From: Agromyces allii
Lineage (GTDB): Bacteria; Actinomycetota; Actinomycetes; Actinomycetales; Microbacteriaceae
Direction: 5' to 3'
NCBI RefSeq assembly: GCF_009749385.1
Contig: NZ_WBIN01000001.1
Span: 248,001 to 312,000 of the forward strand
Length of the DNA: 64,000 nt
The notes beneath the pieces were generated by a model. The model had not been told where the DNA came from. It did not search any database and saw only the letters and a list, made by a program, of their open reading frames with translations. The translations under genes were made by a program, and so were the position numbers. Shown in pieces: positions 36,446 through 44,541 of the stretch; the first letter of the stretch is position 1; each line of letters starts with the position of its first letter.

Positions 36446-38455
36446 ATGACCGCACCGCACCCGGCCATCTCGAACGCGGCCGCGCACCCCGCCGAGCAGT
36501 CGCGCGACCGGCCGACCGCGCTGCTCGCCTCGCTGCTCGACGCGGGCGCCGACGCACCGCCGTTCGCCGTGATCCGACGCGAGCACGACGCGACGCTCGA
36601 CGTGCTCGTCGGCGAGGTGGTCGACGTCGACCTGCTCGCCGACATCCCGCTCGACGGCGACGAGGTGCTCGCGCTCGTGCCGTTCCGGCAGGTGCGGGAG
36701 CGCGGGTTCGAGGCGCACGACGACGGCGCGCCGATCCGCTGCCTCGTCGTGCGCGAGCGTGCCGTGCTCCCGGTCGCGGAGGCGATCGAGCTGCTGCCGC
36801 GGCATCCGATCGCCGTCGACCTCGACGTCGATGTGAGCGACGAGGCGTACGCCGACATCGTGCGTCGCGTGATCCAGGAGGAGATCGGGCGAGGCGAGGG
36901 TGCGAACTTCGTGATCCGCCGCGAGTTCGTGGGCGAGGTCGACGTGCCGCCGTCGACCGCGGTGCTCGGCTGGCTTCGAGCGCTGCTCGAGCACGAGCAG
37001 GGCGCGTTCTGGACGTTCGCGGTGCACACGCCCGGGCTCGCGGCGGTCGGGGCGACGCCCGAGCGCCACGTCTCGTCGATCGACGGGCTCGTCTCGATGA
37101 ACCCGATCAGCGGCACGTTCCGCCACGACGTGCTGACCGAGGCCGATGCCGAGACCTCCGTCGACGAGCGCCTGCTCGCGTTCCTGCACGACGTCAAGGA
37201 GCGCGAGGAGCTCGTGATGGTCGTCGACGAGGAGCTGAAGATGATGAGCGCGGTCTGCCCAGAGGGCGGCCGCATCCGCGGACCCTTCCTCAAGCGGATG
37301 TCGCGCCTCACCCATACCGAGTACCTGCTCGAGGGGCACTCCGACCTCGACCCGCGCGAGGTGCTCCGCCGCACGATGTTCGCCCCGACCGTCACGGGAT
37401 CGCCGATGGGCAACGCCTGCTCGGTCATCGCCAGGCACGAGCCGACCGCGCGCGGCTACTACGCGGGCGTGTTCGCCCGGTTCACGCCGACGGCCGCCGG
37501 CTACGACGTCGACGCGCCGATCCTCATCCGCACCGCGTACCTGCGCGACGGCCGCGTGAGTGTGCCCGTCGGTGCGACGCTCGTGCGACACTCCGACCCC
37601 GTCGGCGAGGTCGCCGAGACGCGCGCGAAGGCGGCCGGCATGCTCACGGCGCTCGGCGCGATTCCGCGGGCGGATGCCGCAGCACGGCCGACCGCGCCGG
37701 GTACGGCCGCGCCGGGCACCGCCGCGCCGAGCGTCGGGCCGAACGCCGCACCCGACGCCGGTGCAACGGCCACCGCCACGGCCACGGCCGTCGACCCGCA
37801 CGCCGAGCTGCTCGCGGCACGCAACGACCAGCTCGCCGCGTTCTGGAGGTCGCCGCAGCACGCGCACGAGCCGCGCGGGCGCTCGGCGCTCGTGATCGAC
37901 GCGAACGACGACTTCACGACGATGCTCGCGCACCAGCTGCGGCATCTCGGGCTCGACGTGCGGCTCGTGCCGTGGCACGAGGCGCCCGACGCGGCCTCCG
38001 AGGATCTCGTGGTGTTCGGCCCCGGGCCGGGCGACCCCCGCGACGCGGCCGACCCGCGCATCGCGCGCCTGCGCGAGCTCATCGCGGCGCGGCTCGAGGC
38101 CGACCGACCGCTCCTGGCGGTGTGCCTCAGCCATCAGGTGCTCTCGGATCTCGCAGGCCTCGAGCTCGCGCCTCTGCCGACGCCCCGCCAGGGCGTGCAG
38201 CTGCCGATCGAGGTGTTCGGCGAGACCGCGGCGATCGGCTTCTACAACACGTTCTCGGCGCTCGCGCCCGACGGTTCGACAACGCGTCGTCTCGACCTCG
38301 AGGTCGCCTCGGATGCGACGACGGGCGTCGTGCACGCCCTGCGCGGCCGTGGCGTCGCATCCGTCCAGGGGCACCTCGAGTCGGTGACCTCGCCCGACGG
38401 CCTCGCGCTGCTCGAGCGGCTGGTCGACGGGGTGCTGGCCGGCGCGAAGGTCTGA
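36446..38455 (+). CDS. Fused anthranilate synthase (TrpE-TrpG; PhzE-like)
   Basis: A 669-aa bifunctional enzyme using chorismate and glutamine. Residues about 1-410 form the chorismate-binding part (VGATPERHVSS, MNPISGTFRH, APTVTGSPMGNACSVI). A repetitive Ala/Pro/Thr linker (about 412-450) leads to a class I glutamine amidotransferase with Cys near 561 in LLAVCLSHQVL and the His-Glu pair in QGHLES. The AVCLSHQ form and domain order resemble PhzE, so aminodeoxyisochorismate synthesis is an alternative. The Trp-Trp leader argues for tryptophan supply, and no phenazine genes are near. ATG 36446 follows GGAG. Confidence 0.9.
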   Translation: MTAPHPAISNAAAHPAEQSRDRPTALLASLLDAGADAPPFAVIRREHDATLDVLVGEVVDVDLLADIPLDGDEVLALVPFRQVRERGFEAHDDGAPIRCLVVRERAVLPVAEAIELLPRHPIAVDLDVDVSDEAYADIVRRVIQEEIGRGEGANFVIRREFVGEVDVPPSTAVLGWLRALLEHEQGAFWTFAVHTPGLAAVGATPERHVSSIDGLVSMNPISGTFRHDVLTEADAETSVDERLLAFLHDVKEREELVMVVDEELKMMSAVCPEGGRIRGPFLKRMSRLTHTEYLLEGHSDLDPREVLRRTMFAPTVTGSPMGNACSVIARHEPTARGYYAGVFARFTPTAAGYDVDAPILIRTAYLRDGRVSVPVGATLVRHSDPVGEVAETRAKAAGMLTALGAIPRADAAARPTAPGTAAPGTAAPSVGPNAAPDAGATATATATAVDPHAELLAARNDQLAAFWRSPQHAHEPRGRSALVIDANDDFTTMLAHQLRHLGLDVRLVPWHEAPDAASEDLVVFGPGPGDPRDAADPRIARLRELIAARLEADRPLLAVCLSHQVLSDLAGLELAPLPTPRQGVQLPIEVFGETAAIGFYNTFSALAPDGSTTRRLDLEVASDATTGVVHALRGRGVASVQGHLESVTSPDGLALLERLVDGVLAGAKV

Positions 38456-38464
38456 GGAGCGCGA

Positions 38465-39049
38465 TCAGCCGAGCGCGATGACCGCCTCCAGCGTCTCGGC
38501 GTCGAGCTCGCGGTCGGCGAAGACGACTCGTTCGAGGTGGGTCGTGACGGCGGCGGACGGCGCCGCGCTCGATGCGCCGCGCCACAGGAGCCGGAGACCG
38601 AGTCGCTCGAGCACGCGCACCGAAGCCGGGTTGTTCGCGAGCGCCCGCGCCGTGACCGGGGCATCGGGCTGCGCCCTGCGCGCCGCGTCGAGCGAGATCG
38701 CCGCGGCCTCGCCGGCGAGACCGTGCCCCCAGGCCTCCGGCGCGAACCGGTACCCGAGGTTCCATGCGCCGAACGGGAGCATCGCGGCTCCCGCGGACCC
38801 GATGAACGACCCCGGCGCGAGGGCCCCGATCGGTTCGCGAAGCACCACGGCGCACTGCCCGAACCCGAACTCTCGCCGGCTCTGCATCGAGCGCTCGATC
38901 GCACGCGCCGAGTCGCCCCGGCTCGTGTGCACGCCGCTCGGCAGGTGCGCCCAGGTGCGCGGGTCGCCGTAGACGGCGAAGTGGTCGTCGACGTGGTCGA
39001 GGGTGAGCGGGGTGAGCAGTAGGCGGTCGGTGCGCAGTTCGTCGATCAT
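38465..39049 (-). CDS. GNAT family N-acetyltransferase (RimJ/RimL-like)
   Basis: A 194-aa protein starting IDELRTDRLLLTPLTLDHVD, the usual opening of RimJ/RimL-type GNAT proteins. Acetyl-CoA contacts are seen in AWGHGLAGEAAAISLDAA, and the end motif ALANNPASVRVLERLGL is typical. The substrate is unknown. ATG 39049 is used; a GTG lies one codon upstream. It converges on the anthranilate synthase gene with a 9-base gap. Confidence 0.88.
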   Translation of the reverse strand: MIDELRTDRLLLTPLTLDHVDDHFAVYGDPRTWAHLPSGVHTSRGDSARAIERSMQSRREFGFGQCAVVLREPIGALAPGSFIGSAGAAMLPFGAWNLGYRFAPEAWGHGLAGEAAAISLDAARRAQPDAPVTARALANNPASVRVLERLGLRLLWRGASSAAPSAAVTTHLERVVFADRELDAETLEAVIALG

Positions 39050-39103
39050 CACGCGCAAGTGTGGCAGCGGCATCCGACATCCCGACCCCGCTAGCCTTCG
39101 GGC

Positions 39104-40339
39104 ATGGGTGACGGGCGCTCGCGCGAGGTCGAGCTCGTGCTGTGCCTGCCTTCGGGCGAGGTGCTCGGCACGAGCCCGCGGTTCTCGGCCGACCAGCCGT
39201 GGACCATGCTCGCGCAGGAGGTCGTGGTCGCCGCTCGCGCGTCGCTCGGACTCGAGGCGATCGTCCTGCGGCTGCTCGAGGTCGTTCGACGCCCCGACGG
39301 CGAGCCCGACCTCGTGCGGTACCTCGCCGAGGTCGACGCCGTGCCGCCGATCCGGTTGACGGATGCCGGGGCGAGCGTCGCGGCATCCGAACCGCTCAGA
39401 ATGGCGTGGGCCGAGCCCGGCGGCCCGACCCGCGCGCTGCGCTGGTCCGTGCACGAACTCGCCGGGCAGGGCGTCGCGCTCACCGGTCCCGCGCAGCAGG
39501 TGCGCACGTGGAACCTCTCGAGCGTGTGGCGGCTGCCGACCGACCGGGGCGACGTGTGGCTCAAGCAGGTGCCGCCGTTCTTCGCGCACGAGGGCGCGAT
39601 CATCGAGCGGCTCGGGCGGCAGGGGCGGCACGGCCGCCACGCGGTGCCGCACGTCATCGCTCGCGCCGTCGACCGGGTGCTGCTCGCGGACATCCGGGGC
39701 GAGGACCTCTACGACGGCTCGACCGCCGAGCAGCAGCGCGCCATGATCGACCTGCTCATCGGCATCCAGCTCGACGAGGCCGGCAGCCTCGACGACCTGC
39801 TCGCGCTCGGACTGCCCGACTGGCGCATGCCCGCCCTCGCCGCGCCGGGCGCGCACGCCCTCGAGGCGACCGCCGACCGTCTCGACCGTGCCCAACGCGC
39901 CGCCGTGGCATCGCTCGTCGACGGCCTCGACGTGCGCGCCGCCCGGATCGCCGCGTGCGGACTGCCCGACACGCTCGTGCACGGCGACTTCGCCCCCGGC
40001 AACGTACGCGGACGCGGGCTCCACCTGACGCTGCTCGACTGGGGCGACTCGGGCGTCGGGCACCCGTTGCTCGACGCGGCCGCCTTCACCGACCGGGTCG
40101 ACGCCGAGCACGCGGAGCTCGCCCGCCGGCACTGGACCGAGGCGTGGGAGGCGGCTGTGCCCGGCTCCGACCCCGGGCGGGCGGCGATGCTGCTCGCACC
40201 CGTGGCCGCGCTGCGGCAGGCGGTCATCTACCAGGGGTTCCTCGATCGCATCGAGCCCGACGAGCGGGTCTACCACCGCGACGACCCCGAGGTCTGGCTC
40301 GGTCGCGCGGCCCGACTGTTCGACGGCGAGGCCGCCTGA
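39104..40339 (+). CDS. APH-family phosphotransferase with NUDIX-like N-terminus
   Basis: A 411-aa protein. The C-terminal two-thirds form an aminoglycoside-phosphotransferase/choline-kinase fold with the catalytic loop LVHGDFAPGNVR and the metal motif LLDWGDSG. The first ~95 residues (ELVLCLPSGEVLGTSPRF, then QEVVVAARASLGLEAIVLRL) look like a degraded NUDIX domain lacking the catalytic box. TAGCCT stands exactly six bases before the ATG, indicating a leaderless mRNA. The substrate is not evident; an antibiotic-resistance role is not implied. Confidence 0.82.
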   Translation: MGDGRSREVELVLCLPSGEVLGTSPRFSADQPWTMLAQEVVVAARASLGLEAIVLRLLEVVRRPDGEPDLVRYLAEVDAVPPIRLTDAGASVAASEPLRMAWAEPGGPTRALRWSVHELAGQGVALTGPAQQVRTWNLSSVWRLPTDRGDVWLKQVPPFFAHEGAIIERLGRQGRHGRHAVPHVIARAVDRVLLADIRGEDLYDGSTAEQQRAMIDLLIGIQLDEAGSLDDLLALGLPDWRMPALAAPGAHALEATADRLDRAQRAAVASLVDGLDVRAARIAACGLPDTLVHGDFAPGNVRGRGLHLTLLDWGDSGVGHPLLDAAAFTDRVDAEHAELARRHWTEAWEAAVPGSDPGRAAMLLAPVAALRQAVIYQGFLDRIEPDERVYHRDDPEVWLGRAARLFDGEAA

Positions 40340-40385
40340 CCCTGCCGGTGCTGATGGTGCTGCCGCTGCCGCTGCCGCTGCCCGG

Positions 40386-41252
40386 CTACTTCAGCAACCG
40401 CGACAGCACGCGGTCGGCGAGCGGCTTGCCACCCGTCTGGCACGTCGGGCAGTACTGGAACGTCGAGTCGGCGAACCGCACCTCGCGCACGGTGTCGCCG
40501 CACACCGGGCACGCCTCGCCCGTTCTGGCGTGCACCTGCATGCCGCGCCGCTTCGCGTCTTTGAGGTCTGCGGGCGGGCGGCCGGATGCCGCAGCCACCG
40601 CCTCGGCGAGCGTGTCGCGCAGGGCGGTGAACAGGGTCTCGACCTGCTCGGGCGTGAGCTTCGCGGCGAGCGCGTACGGCGACATGCGGGCGGCGTGCAG
40701 GATCTCGTCGGAGTACGCGTTGCCGATGCCCGCGAACACGGACTGGTCGCGCAGCACGCCCTTGATCTGCGTGCGGCGCCCGTCGAGCACGGCCTGGAAG
40801 TCGGCGAGCGTGAAACCGGGCGCCGTGGGGTCGGGTCCGAGGCGCGCGATGCCCGGGACATCGTCGGGGTCGCGCACGACGTACACCGCGAGCGACTTCT
40901 TCGTGCCGGCCTCGGTGAGGTCGAAGCCCGCGCCGTCGTCGAGCTTCACGCGCAGTGCGATCGGACCCTTGCCCGGCTTCAGGATCGTCTTCGGCACCTC
41001 GTCGAACCATCGCAGCCAGCCTGCACGGGCGAGGTGGAAGACGAGGTGCAACGGCTCGGCGCCGACGGTCAGGTCGATGAACTTGCCGTGCCGTGCGACC
41101 GCCGTGATCGTGCCGCCGGCGAGCGCGTGCAGCGGAGGATCGAAGGTCTTCAGTGCCGAGATCGCGGTGACGGACGCCGACGTGATCGCGTGGCCGACCG
41201 CGCGCTCGCGGAGGAACGCGGCGAGCGCATCGACCTCCGGCAGTTCGGGCAC
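40386..41252 (-). CDS. Fpg/Nei family DNA glycosylase, paralogue 1
   Basis: A 288-aa base-excision repair glycosylase/AP lyase. In this family the N-terminal Pro (after Met removal) is the nucleophile. An ATG at 41261 would give MSVVPELPEV and bury it, so I choose the GTG at 41252, giving MPELPEV with Pro2-Glu3. With this start the catalytic-loop lysine is Lys57 (RHGKFI), the same position as in E. coli Fpg. The H2TH region (GIGNAYSDEILHAA) and a C-terminal zinc finger (CPVCG ... CPTCQTGG) are complete. Lesion preference cannot be told. Confidence 0.9.
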   Translation of the reverse strand: MPELPEVDALAAFLRERAVGHAITSASVTAISALKTFDPPLHALAGGTITAVARHGKFIDLTVGAEPLHLVFHLARAGWLRWFDEVPKTILKPGKGPIALRVKLDDGAGFDLTEAGTKKSLAVYVVRDPDDVPGIARLGPDPTAPGFTLADFQAVLDGRRTQIKGVLRDQSVFAGIGNAYSDEILHAARMSPYALAAKLTPEQVETLFTALRDTLAEAVAAASGRPPADLKDAKRRGMQVHARTGEACPVCGDTVREVRFADSTFQYCPTCQTGGKPLADRVLSRLLK

Positions 41253-41364
41253 GACACTCATGCTGCCACCGACCGGCGACGTCGGCCAGCGCCCGCGCGG
41301 CCGGCTGTGCCTCGGGTCGCCCGCGACTGTTCCCCTCGCACGCCGCCCCGATTAGGGTCGGAGC

Positions 41365-41730
41365 ATGCCGAACGAGCAGAGCAGCGACATCCACGTCTTC
41401 ACCCTCGCCGTCGAAGGCGAGCCGATCTCGACCGAAGACGACGCGATCGACCTGATCGGCAGCGTCTGGTCGCACGATGCGAAGACCGCGGCGGTGCCCG
41501 TCGAGCGACTCGATCCCGCATTCTTCGACCTGAGCACCGGGCTCGCGGGCGCATTCACGCAGAAGCTCGTGAACTACCGCGTGCGGCTCGCGATCGTCGG
41601 CGACGTGACCGGGTACACCGAGGCGAGCCGTGCCCTGAGCGACTACGTGTGGGAGTCGAACCGCGGCGACCAGGTGTGGTTCGTGCGCGACGACGCCGAG
41701 CTCGCGAAGCGGCTCGCCGCCGTCGGGTAG
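41365..41730 (+). CDS. DUF4180 family protein
   Basis: A 121-aa protein with the family hallmarks AFFDLSTGLAGAFTQKLVNYR and LAIVGDVTGY, predicted alpha/beta, ending QVWFVRDDAELAKRLA. The function of the family is not known to me. TAGGGT lies exactly six bases before the ATG, so the mRNA is leaderless. It is divergent from the first Fpg/Nei gene and upstream of a small ORF and the second Fpg/Nei gene. Confidence 0.85.
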   Translation: MPNEQSSDIHVFTLAVEGEPISTEDDAIDLIGSVWSHDAKTAAVPVERLDPAFFDLSTGLAGAFTQKLVNYRVRLAIVGDVTGYTEASRALSDYVWESNRGDQVWFVRDDAELAKRLAAVG

Positions 41731-41792
41731 CGGCCGGGGAACGCCTGGGTGGCCGCCGGATGGCCGCCTGTCGCCCCTGGGATCGCCCGCGG

Positions 41793-41839
41793 CATCCGTA
41801 CGGATGTTCGAATGTCGGTGGTTGGTGAGAAGCTCTCAC
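41793..41839 (+). promoter_or_regulatory. Two palindromes before the 74-aa gene
   Basis: CATCCGTACGGATG (41793-41806) is a perfect 14-bp palindrome. GTGAGA-AGC-TCTCAC (41825-41839) is an inverted repeat ending one base before the ATG at 41841. Their position suggests operator sites, or a hairpin blocking the start codon in the second case. Confidence 0.5.
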
Positions 41840-41840
41840 T

Positions 41841-42065
41841 ATGAAGACGATCGAGCTGCGGCAGGCCCGCCACCTCGAGGTGGGCGACACCCTCGTGAAC
41901 GTCGCCGGTCATGTCTACGAGGTCACCAAGGTGACCCGCATCGGCCGGGGCATCCGCGTGCAGTACCTGACCTCCGAGGGGCAGCCGGGGCGATTCACCG
42001 CCGCACCCGAGTCGCTCAGCCGCGTCTACGCGGGCTCGTCGCGCAGCACGCCGATCTCGGCCTGA
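41841..42065 (+). CDS. Small beta-rich hypothetical protein, 74 aa
   Basis: Starts MKTIELRQARHLEVGDTLV and looks like a small beta-barrel (alternating VAGHVYEVTKVTRIGRGIRV and VQYLTSEG) with a Ser/Arg-rich end. No family was recognised. Two palindromes lie immediately upstream. It is convergent with the second Fpg/Nei gene with a 36-base gap. Composition fits a real gene; its role is unknown. Confidence 0.7.
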   Translation: MKTIELRQARHLEVGDTLVNVAGHVYEVTKVTRIGRGIRVQYLTSEGQPGRFTAAPESLSRVYAGSSRSTPISA

Positions 42066-42101
42066 TCCGAAGGGTGCCGGCCAGAGGCGGCCGGGCGGCC
42101 C

Positions 42102-42956
42102 TCACTCGCCCTTGAGCGGCAGCACCTCGCCGCCGGTCTGACAGGTCGGGCAGTACTGCGCGGTCGTGCTCGCGAACGAGAAGTCGGCGATCGCGTCGCC
42201 GCAGACCGGGCACGGCTCGCCCGTGCGTCCGTGTGCGCGCATCGCGGCGACCTTCTCGGCCTTGAGCCGGGCGATCGGCACACCGCGTCGCTCGGCGATC
42301 GCGGCCCCGACCACCCCGACCGTCGCGTCGAACAGCCGGTCGAGCTCGTCGCCGCCGAGCGTCGCGGCGTGCCCCACGGGCGAGAGCTTCGCCGCGTGCA
42401 GGATCTCGTCGGAGTACGCGTTACCGATGCCCGCGAGCGACTCCTGCTCCTGCAGCACGGCCTTGACCTGCTTGCGACGCCCGACGACCGCCGCGTCGAA
42501 GTCGGCTCGCGAGAACTGCGCCGAAGCCGGATCGGGGCCGAGCTTGACGACCGCGGGCACCTCGAGCGGGTCGTCGACCACCCAGCATCCGAGCGAGACC
42601 CACCCGCCGGCATCGGTCAGTTCGAGCGCCGGCCCGTCGTCGAACACGAGCGTCGCGAGCGTGGGCGGAGGCGGGTCGGATGCCGCGGCATCCGTTTCGG
42701 CGACGGACCCGGCCCAGCGCGCCCACCCGTGACGACCGAGCGACACCACGAGGTGCCCCGCTGGGCCGAAGCCCAGGTCGAGGAGCTTGCCGTGCCGGGT
42801 CACGCCGCTCACCCGCTCGCCGACGAGCGACTCGGGCGGGCGGCCGCGCGTCTTCGCGATGCGGAACTCGATCACGTCGACATCGACGAGCCTTCGACCC
42901 GTCAGACGGGCGTCGAGTTCTTCGGCGAGTGCCTGCACTTCCGGTGACTCGGGCAT
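42102..42956 (-). CDS. Fpg/Nei family DNA glycosylase, paralogue 2
   Basis: A 284-aa protein clearly homologous to the one at 40386-41252. The start ATG 42956 (not 42974) gives MPESPEV with the catalytic Pro2-Glu3, and the loop lysine again falls at 57 (RHGKLL). The H2TH region reads GIGNAYSDEILHAAKLSP and the zinc finger CPVCGDA ... CPTCQTGGE. The two paralogues share long stretches in these regions but differ in the N-terminal domain, so they probably handle different lesions. Confidence 0.9.
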   Translation of the reverse strand: MPESPEVQALAEELDARLTGRRLVDVDVIEFRIAKTRGRPPESLVGERVSGVTRHGKLLDLGFGPAGHLVVSLGRHGWARWAGSVAETDAAASDPPPPTLATLVFDDGPALELTDAGGWVSLGCWVVDDPLEVPAVVKLGPDPASAQFSRADFDAAVVGRRKQVKAVLQEQESLAGIGNAYSDEILHAAKLSPVGHAATLGGDELDRLFDATVGVVGAAIAERRGVPIARLKAEKVAAMRAHGRTGEPCPVCGDAIADFSFASTTAQYCPTCQTGGEVLPLKGE

Positions 42957-43074
42957 GCGAGAAGCCTTGCACAAGCAGGCGACATCGGGCAGGCGACATC
43001 GCGGCGGAGGCGTCGCGATGCCGATCGCGCGTCCGGGTTGGTGCCGTGTCCGCGGCGACCACTACGATCGCCCC

Positions 43075-43809
43075 GTGGACCCGAACACGGCGCGGCAGCT
43101 GCTGCGCATCTTCCCCGACGCCCCGCTCACCGTCGCTCTCGTCGAGCGCGCCTACGCCGGCGAGGCGTGGGCCCGCCACCCCTCGCGATATCCCGATCCG
43201 GCGCAACGCCAGGAGGCGGAGGCGTGGGCGGAGCGTCTCCGGGCTGCTCGGAGCACGCTGCTCGCCGAGGCCGCCACGGTCGGCGCCACGGCGTCGACCG
43301 GCCGCGCGCGACTCGGCCCGCTCGCCGTGACCGGCATCGTCGTCGCATCGGTCCTGACCCTGACGACGATCGTGGGCGGCGTCGTCGGGCTGGGGATCAT
43401 CATCGCGCGGGCCGCTCCCGGGATCGCGGAGAGTTCCAGCCGGTGGGTGCTCGACGACGAAGGCGACGAGGCCGGCCCCGATCATGGCGAACGACTCACG
43501 GCACTCGAGACCGACTTCGAGTTCCCGGCCGGACTCGAGCTCTACACCGACGGCCGCTACGACGACCTCTGCTCGAACATCTACGAACGCGGCTGCTGGC
43601 AGCTCGACGTGATCCCGATCGCGGCCTGCGACGAGATGAGGATCGAGTCCGGGTACAGCAACGACGAGGCATCACCGGATCCCGAAGAGACCCGCGTCAG
43701 CTACGTCGACGATGTCGAGCCGTTCGAACGAGTGCCGATCGTCTACGGCGACGACGCCTACGAAGAAAGCTGGATCGTCGACGTCACGTGCACGACCGAC
43801 GAAACCTGA
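43075..43809 (+). CDS. Hypothetical single-TM protein, J-domain-like N-terminus
   Basis: A 244-aa protein. The first ~65 residues are helical, and the stretch RHPSRYPDPAQRQEAEAWA recalls the loop and helix of a J domain, though without a clean HPD. One TM (about 78-105, TGIVVASVLTLTTIVGGVVG) follows, then an acidic exported domain with four cysteines (SNIYERGCW, AACDEM, DVTCTTDE). TACGAT lies exactly six bases before the GTG, giving a leaderless start. No function can be assigned. Confidence 0.75.
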   Translation: MDPNTARQLLRIFPDAPLTVALVERAYAGEAWARHPSRYPDPAQRQEAEAWAERLRAARSTLLAEAATVGATASTGRARLGPLAVTGIVVASVLTLTTIVGGVVGLGIIIARAAPGIAESSSRWVLDDEGDEAGPDHGERLTALETDFEFPAGLELYTDGRYDDLCSNIYERGCWQLDVIPIAACDEMRIESGYSNDEASPDPEETRVSYVDDVEPFERVPIVYGDDAYEESWIVDVTCTTDET

Positions 43810-43878
43810 ACGACGGGTCGCAGCGGTGGTCCGAACCGAGCGTCAGCCGGCGAGCGTGAGCCGAACGCGCCGACCCGC

Positions 43879-44424
43879 TCAGGCGGCGGTCCGCTGCGCG
43901 ACCTCCACGAGGTCGTCGAGCAGCTCGCGACCCTCCTGCCAGTCGCCGAGGTCGCTCGCCGCGTTGATGTGCCCGAGCGGTCCGACCGACACGAAGCCCG
44001 CGCCGAGGCGCTCGGCGAGCTCCGCGGCGAATGCGCGGCTTCCGTACGGGTCGTCGTCGCTCGCCACCACGAGGGCGGGCAGTCCGAGCGGGCGAACGCC
44101 GTCACGGGCGAACTCCCTCGCCTGCTCGGGGTAGTGCTCGCCGTCCGGGTCGGGCGGCGCGACGAGCAGCACGGCCGATGCGCCGCCGGGGTTGCGCGCG
44201 AGCCATTCGGCGACCGCGAGACATCCGAGGCTGTGCGCGACGATGACGGCGTCGGGCCCGGCCGACTCGCTCGCACGGTCGAGCGCGGCGAGCCAGTCGT
44301 CGAGGCGCGGCTCGTCCCACGACGTCGGCGCGATGCGCACGCTCTGCTCGAGGTCGCGCTCCCAGAGCGTCTGCCAGTGGGTGGGCCCCGAGCCGCCGAT
44401 GCCGGGCACGATGAGGTGGGTCAT
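43879..44424 (-). CDS. RBBP9/YdeN family alpha/beta hydrolase
   Basis: A 181-aa serine hydrolase of the compact RBBP9/YdeN group. The nucleophile is Ser65 in VAHSLGC, the acid lies in SDDDP (about 123-125) and the base is His152 in LGHIN. The family start HLIVPGIGGSGPTHWQTLWE is intact. The substrate is unknown. It is a single-gene unit, upstream of the ABC-F stop on the same strand. Confidence 0.9.
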   Translation of the reverse strand: MTHLIVPGIGGSGPTHWQTLWERDLEQSVRIAPTSWDEPRLDDWLAALDRASESAGPDAVIVAHSLGCLAVAEWLARNPGGASAVLLVAPPDPDGEHYPEQAREFARDGVRPLGLPALVVASDDDPYGSRAFAAELAERLGAGFVSVGPLGHINAASDLGDWQEGRELLDDLVEVAQRTAA

Positions 44425-44541
44425 GCCCTCATGGTGCCAAGGAGTGCCGCCCGCGGCATCCTGTGTGACTGCCGGTGTCCGCAGATTTCCTGCCGTTGCG
44501 CTCCGGATTGCGTCGGGATGGCGCGAGCGGGAGTCCGCGGC

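Noticed and set aside
36446-38455. Phenazine biosynthesis locus suggested by the PhzE-like domain order
   Set aside because: No phzB/D/F/G-like genes are nearby and the gene has a tryptophan leader, which fits tryptophan synthesis.
40355-40382. CTGCCG hexanucleotide repeat
   Set aside because: Only about three units between two convergent stops; a simple-sequence tract without symmetry or array structure, so not CRISPR.
40386-42956. Possible defence island (two nucleic-acid enzymes with unknown genes)
   Set aside because: Fpg/Nei enzymes are base-excision repair housekeeping proteins. No nuclease, helicase, toxin or mobile-element gene is adjacent.
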